Below, piece by piece: positions 8,468 to 16,200 of a DNA stretch of 64,000 bases (within the stretch, counting starts at the first letter, position 1; each line of letters starts with the position of its first letter). The notes under the pieces were generated by a model. The model worked only from the letters and a program-made list of their open reading frames with translations, made no database searches and had not been told where the DNA came from. The stretch covers positions 124,001 through 188,000 of the forward strand of contig NZ_JBHSBH010000008.1 of assembly GCF_042650565.1 (NCBI RefSeq), given 5' to 3'. This DNA is from Nocardiopsis_B sediminis (GTDB taxonomy: Bacteria; Actinomycetota; Actinomycetes; Streptosporangiales; Streptosporangiaceae). Position numbers and translations under genes: made by a program.

Positions 8468-8733
8468 CACGCGCCCACCAGTTCCCCGACGCTGAAGGCC
8501 CCGGTCTCCCACGCGATGAGTCCTCCGCGCACGACTTCGGCGGGCGGCGAGACCTTGTCGGGGTCCACGACCGGCGCGGGCCGGCGCTGGACACCGGGGC
8601 GGATCGGGTCGGGCTGGGGCGGTGGGGAGGAAAGGCGGTGCCGGGCCGCATACCTCTGGTTTCGGGTCCTGGTCCCGGTATGCGGGGGCCATGCGAACCG
8701 GACGATCAGCCACAATATGGCGGTAATCTGCAT
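8467..8733 (-). CDS. small membrane-anchored protein
   Basis: An 88-residue protein with a hydrophobic N-terminus (ITAILWLIVRFAW, residues 3-15), then a basic patch and a Pro/Arg-rich tail. This resembles single-span proteins found next to ATPase-fold and Scr1-type regulators in actinomycetes. Its stop codon overlaps the start of the ATPase-fold gene. It is divergent from the Scr1-type regulator. A membrane anchoring role for its partner is inferred only from this pairing. Confidence 0.6.
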   Translation of the reverse strand: MQITAILWLIVRFAWPPHTGTRTRNQRYAARHRLSSPPPQPDPIRPGVQRRPAPVVDPDKVSPPAEVVRGGLIAWETGAFSVGELVGA

Positions 8734-8870
8734 GACGTCATCAGCTCCGAACTGGTGGCCACGCCCCCGGGTGATTCGCCGTCACCGCGGGGGCCTCGCG
8801 TTCAGAATTGTTCATGAGCGGGAAGAGGCGCTACCGACATCAGAGGCTCCCGTTATTTTCGAGATTCGCT

Positions 8871-8884
8871 GTTCGTTTCCGAAC
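8871..8884. promoter_or_regulatory. small inverted repeat upstream of the Scr1-type gene
   Basis: GTTCG-TTTC-CGAAC lies 22 bp before the ATG at 8906 in the divergent intergenic region. It is a possible autoregulatory operator of the XRE-type regulator. The support is position and symmetry only. Confidence 0.35.
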
Positions 8885-8905
8885 GCTTACTGAATACTTC
8901 TGGCT

Positions 8906-9667
8906 ATGAGTGACTTCACGAGTGCGCTCCGCTCTCTGGTTCGGCAGTCCGGGATCAGTCAGGCGAAGCTTGCGCGAACGGTCGGTTGGTCCCCTGCTCA
9001 GATATCGGCGCTGGTGAACGGCAAGGCGAACCCCAAGAGGGATCACGCGGAAGCACTGGACAGGGCGCTTGGCGCTGAGGGCCTGTTGGTGCGCCGCTGG
9101 CTTGAGCAGAAGCGGCGCGAGGCCGAGCCGGAATGGATGCAACGGATCTCTGATGTGGAAGACCACGCGGTTGAGATCCGGATCTGCCAGCCGTTCCTCA
9201 TGCCGTTCATTCTCCAGAGCCCCGACTACACGCGAGCAATTGTGCGCATGGGCCGTCCGCTGGACACAGATGAGCAGGTGGGAACGATTGTGGACCAGCG
9301 CATGCGACGCAATAAGCACCTGCTACGAGAAGACGGCCCCAAGATCTCTGTGATGCTGCCCGACGCCGTGGTCAGGGCCGCTCCGCAGATAGCCCCCGAT
9401 GCGCTGTCCCACGTGCTCGACCTGACAGAATCATCCGTGTGCTTGCAGCTCATCCCCGACGCTGTGCACCTGGCTGCCGCAACAGGAGCGTTCCGCCTCA
9501 TCAGCTTCGAAGACCGCCTGCCCGTGCTGTTCGCCGAACATGCCATGGGAGGAACGCCCTTCGATCTTCCCCGAGAGGTAGCCGCGTTCAACGCGGCGGC
9601 CAACCAGTTGCAGGCATGGGCGCTCAGTCCTGAGGAATCCCGCAAGAGGATCGAGGAACTAACGTGA
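8906..9667 (+). CDS. Scr1-family XRE transcriptional regulator (DUF5753)
   Basis: A 253-residue regulator with an N-terminal XRE helix-turn-helix (SGISQAKLARTVGWSPAQIS, residues 15-34) and the DUF5753 domain typical of Scr1-like actinomycete regulators. The DUF5753 part is recognisable from the stretch IRICQPFLMPFILQSPDYTR and the QRMRRNKHLL segment. Such genes are nearly always followed by a DUF397 gene, and here the stop codon overlaps the next start (GTGA). It is divergent from the membrane-protein/ATPase-fold pair, a common arrangement. The DUF397 partner is generally thought to act as an antagonist or co-regulator of the XRE protein. Confidence 0.92.
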   Translation: MSDFTSALRSLVRQSGISQAKLARTVGWSPAQISALVNGKANPKRDHAEALDRALGAEGLLVRRWLEQKRREAEPEWMQRISDVEDHAVEIRICQPFLMPFILQSPDYTRAIVRMGRPLDTDEQVGTIVDQRMRRNKHLLREDGPKISVMLPDAVVRAAPQIAPDALSHVLDLTESSVCLQLIPDAVHLAAATGAFRLISFEDRLPVLFAEHAMGGTPFDLPREVAAFNAAANQLQAWALSPEESRKRIEELT

Positions 9668-9831
9668 ACGACTTCCACAAATCCAGCTACTCCACCGCAT
9701 CCGGTGAGTGCGTAGAGGTTGCAGAGGGCCCGACGACCCTTGTGCGGGACACGAAGCACCGCGACGGCGTGGTCCTCGCCGTGCCCGCGGCGGAGTGGCG
9801 CGCGTTGCTGGCCGACCTCGACTCCCTGTAG
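9664..9831 (+). CDS. DUF397 domain protein
   Basis: A 55-residue DUF397 protein covering the whole domain. The signatures FHKSSYSTASGECVEVAEG and VRDTKHRDG, and the final VPAAEWRALLADL, are all visible. The GTG start overlaps the end of the Scr1-type gene by 4 bp, so the pair is translationally coupled. It probably binds the upstream regulator in the manner of Scr1 partner proteins. Confidence 0.93.
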   Translation: MNDFHKSSYSTASGECVEVAEGPTTLVRDTKHRDGVVLAVPAAEWRALLADLDSL

Positions 9832-9882
9832 CGCCTGCGCCCCCTGGCCTCCTCTCCCGTCGACGGCGAATTCCAGGGGGCG

Positions 9883-9993
9883 TTGCAACACGAGTGATCC
9901 ACTGGCTGTCGCCAGGAGCTTAGCGAGACGCTCGGCTGGGGTTTCCCAGCCGAGCGTTCTGCGTGGCCGGCTGTTCATCTCCGCCGTGACGGC
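9883..9993 (-). pseudogene. IS30-family transposase C-terminal remnant
   Basis: About 37 residues survive, including VTAEMNSRPRRTLGWETPAE followed by RLAKLL. This matches the conserved C-terminus of IS30-type DDE transposases (N-x-R-P-R-x-T-L-G-W-x-T-P). No start, catalytic triad or upstream part remains. The rest of 9832-10376 shows nothing else I recognise; the esx operon promoter should lie in its right half. Confidence 0.65.
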
Positions 9994-10376
9994 GCCCCAA
10001 GCCACCGTCCACGACCCGCGCTCCACGGGCCACAGCATCCGCTCGCTCCGACGTCGGCCGCGCGTGGGCACCGGCACCGTGCCCCGCTGCATCCGCGCGC
10101 GCTTCTGTGCTCACGTTGGGTAACCGCTCCATGGAAACCGGGCGAGAGCAGCTAAAACGCGAATAACACCGACTGGATCTCCGCGGCGGCTTGACCATGC
10201 TCTAGGAGCATGGTTTTGGCTATCCGTGCGCCCGCGGTTTCGGGGGAACGGAGTAGACGCCGGATCGCGCGTCCTGGTCGCGCGCTCGCATGCGCGTAGT
10301 CGGCTCGATCCAACCGGTCTGTGACCACCTCCCCGCCCGGGCAGCGCTGCCCCATATGTCGCGAGGAGGAGCGGAC

Positions 10377-10700
10377 ATGAGTCTGACTACCAGTACCGAA
10401 TACGGGATGACGACCGGCCGGGACGCCATGGAGGAGGCCCACGGCGAGTGCAATGCCGTCTACACCAAGGTGGACTTCCTGCGCGACTCGCTGAAGTCGA
10501 GCTGGCAGGGCGGCGCGGAGGCGGGCTATGAGACCGCGCTGGTGAAGTGGCTGGAGGAGCTGCGGCTCATCGTCAACGGCATGAACAACATGATCGGCAC
10601 CTTCGGCGGCACCACGAAGGGCATGTTGAACCTGGAGGACGAAAACCTCGTCACCTCCAACGCCTGGATGAGCCAGCTCAACCCCAACCAGAGCGCCTGA
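10377..10700 (+). CDS. WXG100 family protein (EsxA/EsxB-like)
   Basis: A 107-residue helical hairpin protein of the ESX (type VII secretion) substrate family. The W-x-G turn is intact at residues 43-45 (SSWQGGAEAGY), between two helices, as in EsxA-type proteins. GGAGGAG lies just before the ATG at 10377. It is the first gene of the co-directional set that ends in the giant ORF, and 81 bp separate it from the second WXG100-type gene, its probable heterodimer partner. Confidence 0.9.
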   Translation: MSLTTSTEYGMTTGRDAMEEAHGECNAVYTKVDFLRDSLKSSWQGGAEAGYETALVKWLEELRLIVNGMNNMIGTFGGTTKGMLNLEDENLVTSNAWMSQLNPNQSA

Positions 10701-10781
10701 CCGCCACCTCCTCCCCCTTTTACGTTCTGAATCCGGCCGTCCTCTGGGGTGCCTCCGGGAAACGAAACGAGGCAGCAGCAA

Positions 10782-11081
10782 ATGAGCGATTTTTCCGTCA
10801 AGTATTCGGGCATGGACGATTCCGCGTTCGACCTGCGTGCGCGCACGCAGGAGATCCGCGAATCCCTCGACAAGCTGGCCTCGAAGATGGCCCGGGTCCG
10901 CGGCGAGCTCGACGGTGCCACGGCCGAGAACTACGACAACAGCATGGCGCAGTGGCAGCTCAACGTGCAGGACATGGAGTTCCTGCTCACCAGGGCGGAG
11001 CAGGCGCTGATCCTGATCCGCGACAACTACCAGAACACCGACAACAAGCTGTCGCTCGAATGGGTCTCGCGGACCATGTAG
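10782..11081 (+). CDS. WXG100-like protein with C-terminal YxxxD signal
   Basis: A 99-residue helical hairpin. The W-x-G turn is degenerate: residues 43-45 read L-D-G. The C-terminal Y-x-x-x-D export motif of actinobacterial type VII substrates is present as YQNTD at residues 83-87. Paired ESX proteins usually divide labour this way, one carrying the export signal. This makes it the likely signal-bearing partner of the product of 10377-10700. The start follows a weak GAGG site. Confidence 0.82.
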   Translation: MSDFSVKYSGMDDSAFDLRARTQEIRESLDKLASKMARVRGELDGATAENYDNSMAQWQLNVQDMEFLLTRAEQALILIRDNYQNTDNKLSLEWVSRTM

Positions 11082-11142
11082 CCGCCGCCCGCCGGTGACG
11101 GGTGCGACCGGCCGGCGGGTTGAGGAGTGAGGAGGTTGAGCA

Positions 11143-11559
11143 ATGGCGGAGAAGACCGAGATCACCTTCGGCTACCTGCGCAAGTTCCGTGAGGAGCACA
11201 TCACGCAGATACTGAAGGACCTCGAGGAACAGAAGTTGGCCCTGCAGAAGTACATCGACGATGACGTCGGCGAGGATGCGCCGATCATCAACGGCATCAG
11301 GGCCGGTAATTCGACCATTTTCCCCTCGGCGGGCACCTTTGCCAACACGCTGAATAACAATGTACGCGCGATGCGCGATCAGATCAACGGTCTGATCAAA
11401 GAGTTCGAGACGCTCGACTCCCAGTTGGAGAATTCGCACAGACTCTTTGACGACGCCGAGAACGACGCCGTGGTGACCGTCAATGACCTCGCATTCATCA
11501 TCGACCCCGAGAACGCTGGGCCAGGCGGATCCGGCGGGGAGGACAAGGACGAGGGCTGA
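11143..11559 (+). CDS. small helical protein of the esx operon
   Basis: A 138-residue acidic protein of unknown family. Two long predicted helices (residues 8-42 and 65-100) flank a short hydrophobic stretch, and the Gly/Glu/Asp-rich tail PGGSGGEDKDEG looks disordered. The helical layout could be another WXG100-like hairpin without the motif. GAGGAGGTTGAGCA precedes the ATG. It lies 61 bp after the second WXG100-type gene, so co-transcription is likely. Confidence 0.7.
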   Translation: MAEKTEITFGYLRKFREEHITQILKDLEEQKLALQKYIDDDVGEDAPIINGIRAGNSTIFPSAGTFANTLNNNVRAMRDQINGLIKEFETLDSQLENSHRLFDDAENDAVVTVNDLAFIIDPENAGPGGSGGEDKDEG

Positions 11560-11646
11560 CAGGGCCGGGGTGCCACGGGCCGTAGACGTCACGGTCCGGT
11601 GGCCGAGCGAATGGCGGTTCCGAGGGAGAGCGAGTGAGGAGGAGAT

Positions 11647-14600
11647 ATGCCAAAAAAAGCTGAGGGGGATATCGAGCTTGGGCACGATGGGCTGGAAAAT
11701 AAACCGGCCGATCGCGATCTTGAAGGCGCTCCGCTCCCCACGGAACTTCACGACATCATCAACATCTTCGCCGATCGGGAAATGGAATCATCCGTACCTC
11801 CGATGATCTCCATTGACGCGATGATGAAAGCCGACTGGTTCGAAAGCTTCAAGTCCGACCAGAAAAGCCCGGGCGGACTCACTCATTGGCTGGAATCGCA
11901 TCTCGCACCGACCGAAGCGACATGGGTCCCGCATCCCTCGGGTGGCGGAAGTTTTGTCGGGGGCTCCGACGAGAAGACGTACTACTCCGGTATCACCTAC
12001 GCCAACTCCAACGTGGAGACGGGTGCCGTCGGAAAGGCGTTCTTCGACCACATGATCAACATCCTCAACGGGCCGTGGAGAGGGGACGACAGCAAGACCT
12101 TCAGCCCGAGAAGGATGGCGGGGCTCGCCGAGACCCTCGACGATCTGGTGGCCATGGTGAACGGCGCCGGGGACCGCGTCGGGGAGTGGCGCGCCACCGC
12201 CGACGACGCCCTGGAAGGAGCGACCGCCGATGTTTTCCGGGAGCACCTGCGCAACATCCAGACTCGCTTCTACACCCTCAGTGACCAGGTCGGCCCCTAC
12301 CCTGAGGCCATACGAAACGTCAGGGACACGGTCGTCTGGACGGCCGCACCGGCCCTGACCGGTCTCAACAACGAATGGGCGGGAAACGGGCTAGCGGACC
12401 CGTCCGATGTCGTCACCCACTGGTTTGAGCAGAACAAGGACATCGCGCGCCTCGAACATGGAGACGAGACCACCCAAATCGGCGATGTCGGCAAGGCCAA
12501 CGATGTTAATACCTGGAAGGAGATCCAGGAGCGAGTCAAACAGATATGGCGTGACGGACTGAACGATTTCGTCGCCGGTGCCAACGAGACCATGAGGACG
12601 GTCTCCGACTCCTACATCAGCAACAGACACAAGTTCGAAGAGATCGTGGAGCCGATCCCGCGACCGCTCGACTGGTCCGGCGTGGGCGGCGGGGGTGGCG
12701 GCTTCGGACCCGACGACGATGACGAGAGTGAGGACAACGACAAATCCGACACTCAGAAGGAGTATGAGGAGCTACTCGAGGATTATTACGAGAATGAGAT
12801 CGAAAACCTCAAGGATCTCATGAACGACGATGACGGCGATGGCGAGGGAGATGAGAACGATGACGACGGGGGGCCGTCCGACTCCCAGAAAGAGTACGAA
12901 GAGGCGCTCGATAAGTACTACCAGGACCTGCTAAAGGATCTGGAGAGTGGTCCCGAGAGCAGCGAGGACGACCTCACGGAGGACGGTGGCGGGGGAAATA
13001 ACGATGGCCCCGACATGGAGGACGAGTACAACAACGCGCTCGACGACTACTACCAGAACGCCATCAACGATCTGAACTCCGGTCCCGAGGGCGGCGGTGG
13101 CGACCTCGACGAGGACGGCGGTGGCAACGGCGGTGACGGCCCGGCCTCGGAGGACCGGTTCAACCGGACGCTGGACGACTACTACAACCGGCAGTCCGAC
13201 GACCTTGAATCGGAGATGAACAGTGGACCGCCTCCGCCGGTCGGTGGCGGCGGGTCTCTGGGCGGTGGCGGAGGCGGGAACAACGGCAACCGCCGGTCGT
13301 CGGAAGATCGCTACAACCGGCAGCTGGACGAGTACTACGACCAGGCCGCCCGCGACCTCGACCGGGAGCTGGACTCCGGCCCGAACGGTNNNNNNNNNNN
13401 NNNNNNNNNNNNNNGCCGGCGGCCTGGGCGGCGACGGTACCGGAGAGCCGCCCACGGCCGAGGAGTACGAGCGCCGCCTCAACGAGTACTACGAGGAGCA
13501 GACCGGGGGCCTCGACCGGCTCATGTCGGAGTCGCCCGACCCCGACGGCGACGGCCGCAACGACGACGGCCAGGCGCTGACCCCGGCGGAGCAGGAGTAC
13601 CAGCAGGCACTGGACGAGTACTCCAAGAATCAGCGCGAGGACCTCGAACAGCTCCGGTCGGGTCCCGAAGGGGGCGGCGGCGACCTCGGTGGCGGGGGCG
13701 ACGCCGCCGAGTACGAGCAGCACGTCCAGGAGTACGCCGACCAGGAGAAGGCCAACCTCGACCGGCTGCGGGACGACGTCAACGGCATCACCGACGAGAA
13801 CGGGAACCCCGCGCCGGAGCTGGAGGAGTACCGGCAGCAGCTCAACGACTACTACGACCGGCGCTCCCAGGAGCTGGACGACCTCGTGTCGGGACCGGAC
13901 TCCGGCGGGGGCGACCTCGGTGGTTCCGGCGGGGATGGCTCGTCGGCCGATGAGTACCAGGACCGCCTGAACGAGTACTACGACCAGCAGGCCGCGGACC
14001 TCGAGGAGCGGATGAACTCCGGCCCCGAGGGGGGCGGTGGCGACCTCGGTGGTTCCGGCGGGGACGGTTCGTCGGCGGATGACTATCAGGACCGGCTGAA
14101 CGAGTACTACGACCGGCAGACGGCCGACCTCGAAGAGCGCATGAACGCCGGCCCTGATGGCGGTGGCGGTGGGCTCGGCGACTCCCTGGGGCGCGACAAC
14201 GGCGGGGACCAGGAGGGCTCACCTCCGCCGTCGTACTCCATCGGCAACGGGTGGGACAGCCCGGGGTCCAGCGAGGACCCCGACGAGCAGGGCGGCCGGC
14301 CCGACGCCAACGGCATCAGGGGCGGCGGCGGCGACCTGCGCAGCAACCCGCCCGCCGACGAACCCGACGCGTTCACCGGCGGGGTCGACAACGGCAATGG
14401 CAATGGCCAGGGCGGGGGCAACTTCAGCGGCCTCGGCGGCGCCGGGATGGGCGGCATGGGCGGCGGGATGCCGCCCATGATGCCGCCGATGGGCGGCATG
14501 GGCGGGGGTATGGGCGGCGGCGCCGGTCAGGGCGAGAACGCGCGCACCCGTGCCGCCTGGATGTCGGAGGACGAACGCGTCTGGGGCACCAGCGCGGGCG

Positions 14601-14806
14601 AGCGGATCTCGGTGCTGGGCCGCCCCGGCGCCGACGGGAACACGAAGGGAAGTCCTGATGAGTACGTACCCGGAGGAGATCGAGCAGGCGCTCGCACGTC
14701 TACGGGAGGACCAGGAGAAACTCACGCAGGCAAGCGCAAGCCTGGCCTCGGCAACCGAAGAGGCCGTCTCCAAGGATCGGGCGATCAGCGCGAAGATCGA
14801 CGCTGA
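11647..14806 (+). CDS. ESX-locus protein with eleven or more YY-motif repeats (assembly gap inside)
   Basis: The N-terminal ~345 residues are a helical, WXG100/PPE-like region (RVGEWRATADDALEGATADV is a W-x-x-x-A-x-x-A hairpin turn). There follow at least eleven repeats of about 40-50 residues with the core E-Y-x3-L-x2-Y-Y-x5-D-L, joined by Gly/Asp-rich linkers (SGPEGGGGDL). A Gly/Met-rich stretch and an AWMSEDERVWGT motif end the protein. A 25-N run at 13390-13414 breaks the repeats. The frame before the gap and the frame after it agree only if the true gap is a multiple of three, so one gene is assumed. The C-terminus is uncertain: as read it overlaps the next gene by 149 bp, whereas the alternative frame stops at 14658, exactly on the next ATG. 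It is probably a secreted or surface structural partner of the giant protein. Confidence 0.75.
12751..14180 (+). repeat. tandem YY-motif repeat array
   Basis: Eleven visible in-frame units, each starting near E-Y or D-Y and carrying L-x2-Y-Y (for example YQDRLNEYYDQQAADLEERM). Units 10 and 11 (about 13951-14160) are almost identical at DNA level; units 1-2 are the most diverged. The array spans the assembly gap, so the true copy number may be higher. Confidence 0.85.
13390..13414. other. run of N (assembly gap)
   Basis: Twenty-five N bases sit inside the repeat array. The reading frame changes by one base across it, so the true missing length is inferred to be a multiple of three rather than 25. 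Confidence 0.95.
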
Positions 14807-15068
14807 GGGCCAATTGGTCGAACTGAAGTTCCGCACCAACGCCTACAAGTCGATGGCGCCGGCCGAACTGTCCGCGGCCGTCATGGACGTCGTCAAGCGC
14901 GCCCGCGACCGTATGCAGGACCGGGTGATGGAGGCCTACGCCCCCTTCGCCCCCAAGGGGATCGACATGGAGGCCGCCCGGACTGGCGGGTTCGACCCCA
15001 CCAAGATGATGGCCGATCTCGGCCTGGACAAGTTCGACTTCCCCGACCCGGGCCGCACCGGCCGCTGA
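14658..15068 (+). CDS. YbaB/EbfC family nucleoid-associated-type protein
   Basis: A 136-residue protein with the YbaB/EbfC layout: a long N-terminal helix (IEQALARLREDQEKL), a beta hairpin (AEGQLVELKFRTNAYKSM) and a C-terminal helix (MDVVKRARDRMQDRV). Members of this family are frequent in actinobacterial ESX loci, where a role other than DNA binding is suspected. AAGGGAAG precedes the ATG at 14658. In the alternative frame, the preceding gene would end at this codon (TGATG). Confidence 0.85.
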   Translation: MSTYPEEIEQALARLREDQEKLTQASASLASATEEAVSKDRAISAKIDAEGQLVELKFRTNAYKSMAPAELSAAVMDVVKRARDRMQDRVMEAYAPFAPKGIDMEAARTGGFDPTKMMADLGLDKFDFPDPGRTGR

Positions 15069-15127
15069 CACGCGCGGCACGCCGGCACCGACCACCGAAA
15101 CCCGAGCCCCCTGAGAGGAGCCCTGCC

Positions 15128-15481
15128 ATGTCCAGTAACTCCATTGACGTGAAACCCGATCCGATGGCCATTGCGGCCGCGAACATGAACGAGGCGACCG
15201 ACCTCGTCCACAAGATCATGGGGGACTTCAACGAGCAAGTAGCGGCCCTTCGCAACCGCGCCTGGGGGGAAGGCGACAAGATCGCCGAGATCGGCGGGGA
15301 GCAGTTCGACCCCGGCGCTGAGCAGATCCGCGAAGGTGGGACCGCGCTTGAGGGAGCACTCCGGAAGACGACCGAAAGCACCATCAACTCCTCCCGGATA
15401 CTCGGCGGCATGGAGGAGGACAACATCGTCATCTCCAACGACCTCGTCAACGGCATGCCCGGTGGCGGGTCCAGGCGATAG
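15128..15481 (+). CDS. WXG100-like protein upstream of the giant ORF
   Basis: A 117-residue helical protein. The turn reads R-A-W-G-E-G at residues 44-49, close to W-x-G, between two helices. No C-terminal YxxxD/E is visible. Its stop lies 13 bp before the start of the giant gene, so the two are co-translated or nearly so. Small WXG100-type proteins placed directly upstream of large ESX effectors usually act as export partners, and that is the likely role here. AGAGGAG lies before the ATG. Confidence 0.8.
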   Translation: MSSNSIDVKPDPMAIAAANMNEATDLVHKIMGDFNEQVAALRNRAWGEGDKIAEIGGEQFDPGAEQIREGGTALEGALRKTTESTINSSRILGGMEEDNIVISNDLVNGMPGGGSRR

Positions 15482-15494
15482 CGGGTAGACGGTC

Positions 15495-16200
15495 ATGGCG
15501 GGCATGCAACTTCCGGAGGGTCTGCGGCACCTCTTACTCGGGCTCGGCTTCGAGTGGTTCACCGCGGACGAGGTGCTGCTGCACGCGCTCGCCGATGTCT
15601 TTGAAGGCACGGGTTCGCGCCTCGAAAAGGAAGTTCCTCCCGTCATCGACGCCGTCAAGCGGCGGGTGCGCTCCACCTTCGATAGCCGGGCCGCCGAATA
15701 CTACGAAGAATCGATCAACAAGTTCACCACGGGGGACACCAACTACGTACAGATCACGGCCGACGCGTGCTACCAGATGGCCGACTTCCTGCGGAAAGTG
15801 GCCGCGCAGGTCGCCTACTCAAAAAGAATGATCATCGGGCAGCTCTTCCAGCTCGCGGGGGAGATCGCCTGGGCCATCTACAGTGCCAAGTTCAGTTTCG
15901 GCGCCTCCTTGCTGATGATCCCCATCTTCGAGCGGATCGCCAGCCTGGCCATCCAGCGGATCCTCAACTTCCTGTTCAGCACGCTGCTGGCCCACGTCAC
16001 GATCAACGTCGCCCTCGCGATGATGAACGACCAGCTCGTCCAGCTGAGCCTGATCGAGGACGACTACCAGGACAAGAACGACGACACGTTCAGCAGGGAC
16101 GCGGTGGTCGGCGGTGCGGCCGAAGGCGTCTTCGGGGCGGTCCTCAGCGCGGCCGGCAGGGGGCTCAGCGACTGGATCAGCAACAACTTCGGCGATATCC
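15495..16200 (+). other. giant protein: WXG100/CpnT-like N-terminal domain
   Basis: Residues 1-235 are mostly helical. FDSRAAEYYEESINKF occupies the place of the WXG turn, and two hydrophobic stretches (aa 112-180, including FGASLLMIPIFERIASLAIQ) follow. This is the layout of the N-terminal domain that targets large actinobacterial proteins such as CpnT-like toxins to ESX systems. Confidence 0.72.

Noticed and set aside
7962..8651. Upstream extension of the five-domain HTH protein
   Set aside because: It overlaps the ATPase-fold gene in another frame and reads as Arg/His-rich noise; a start at 7961 has a ribosome site.
12751..14180. CRISPR-like regular repeats
   Set aside because: The repeats are in-frame coding units of variable length without spacers or cas genes.
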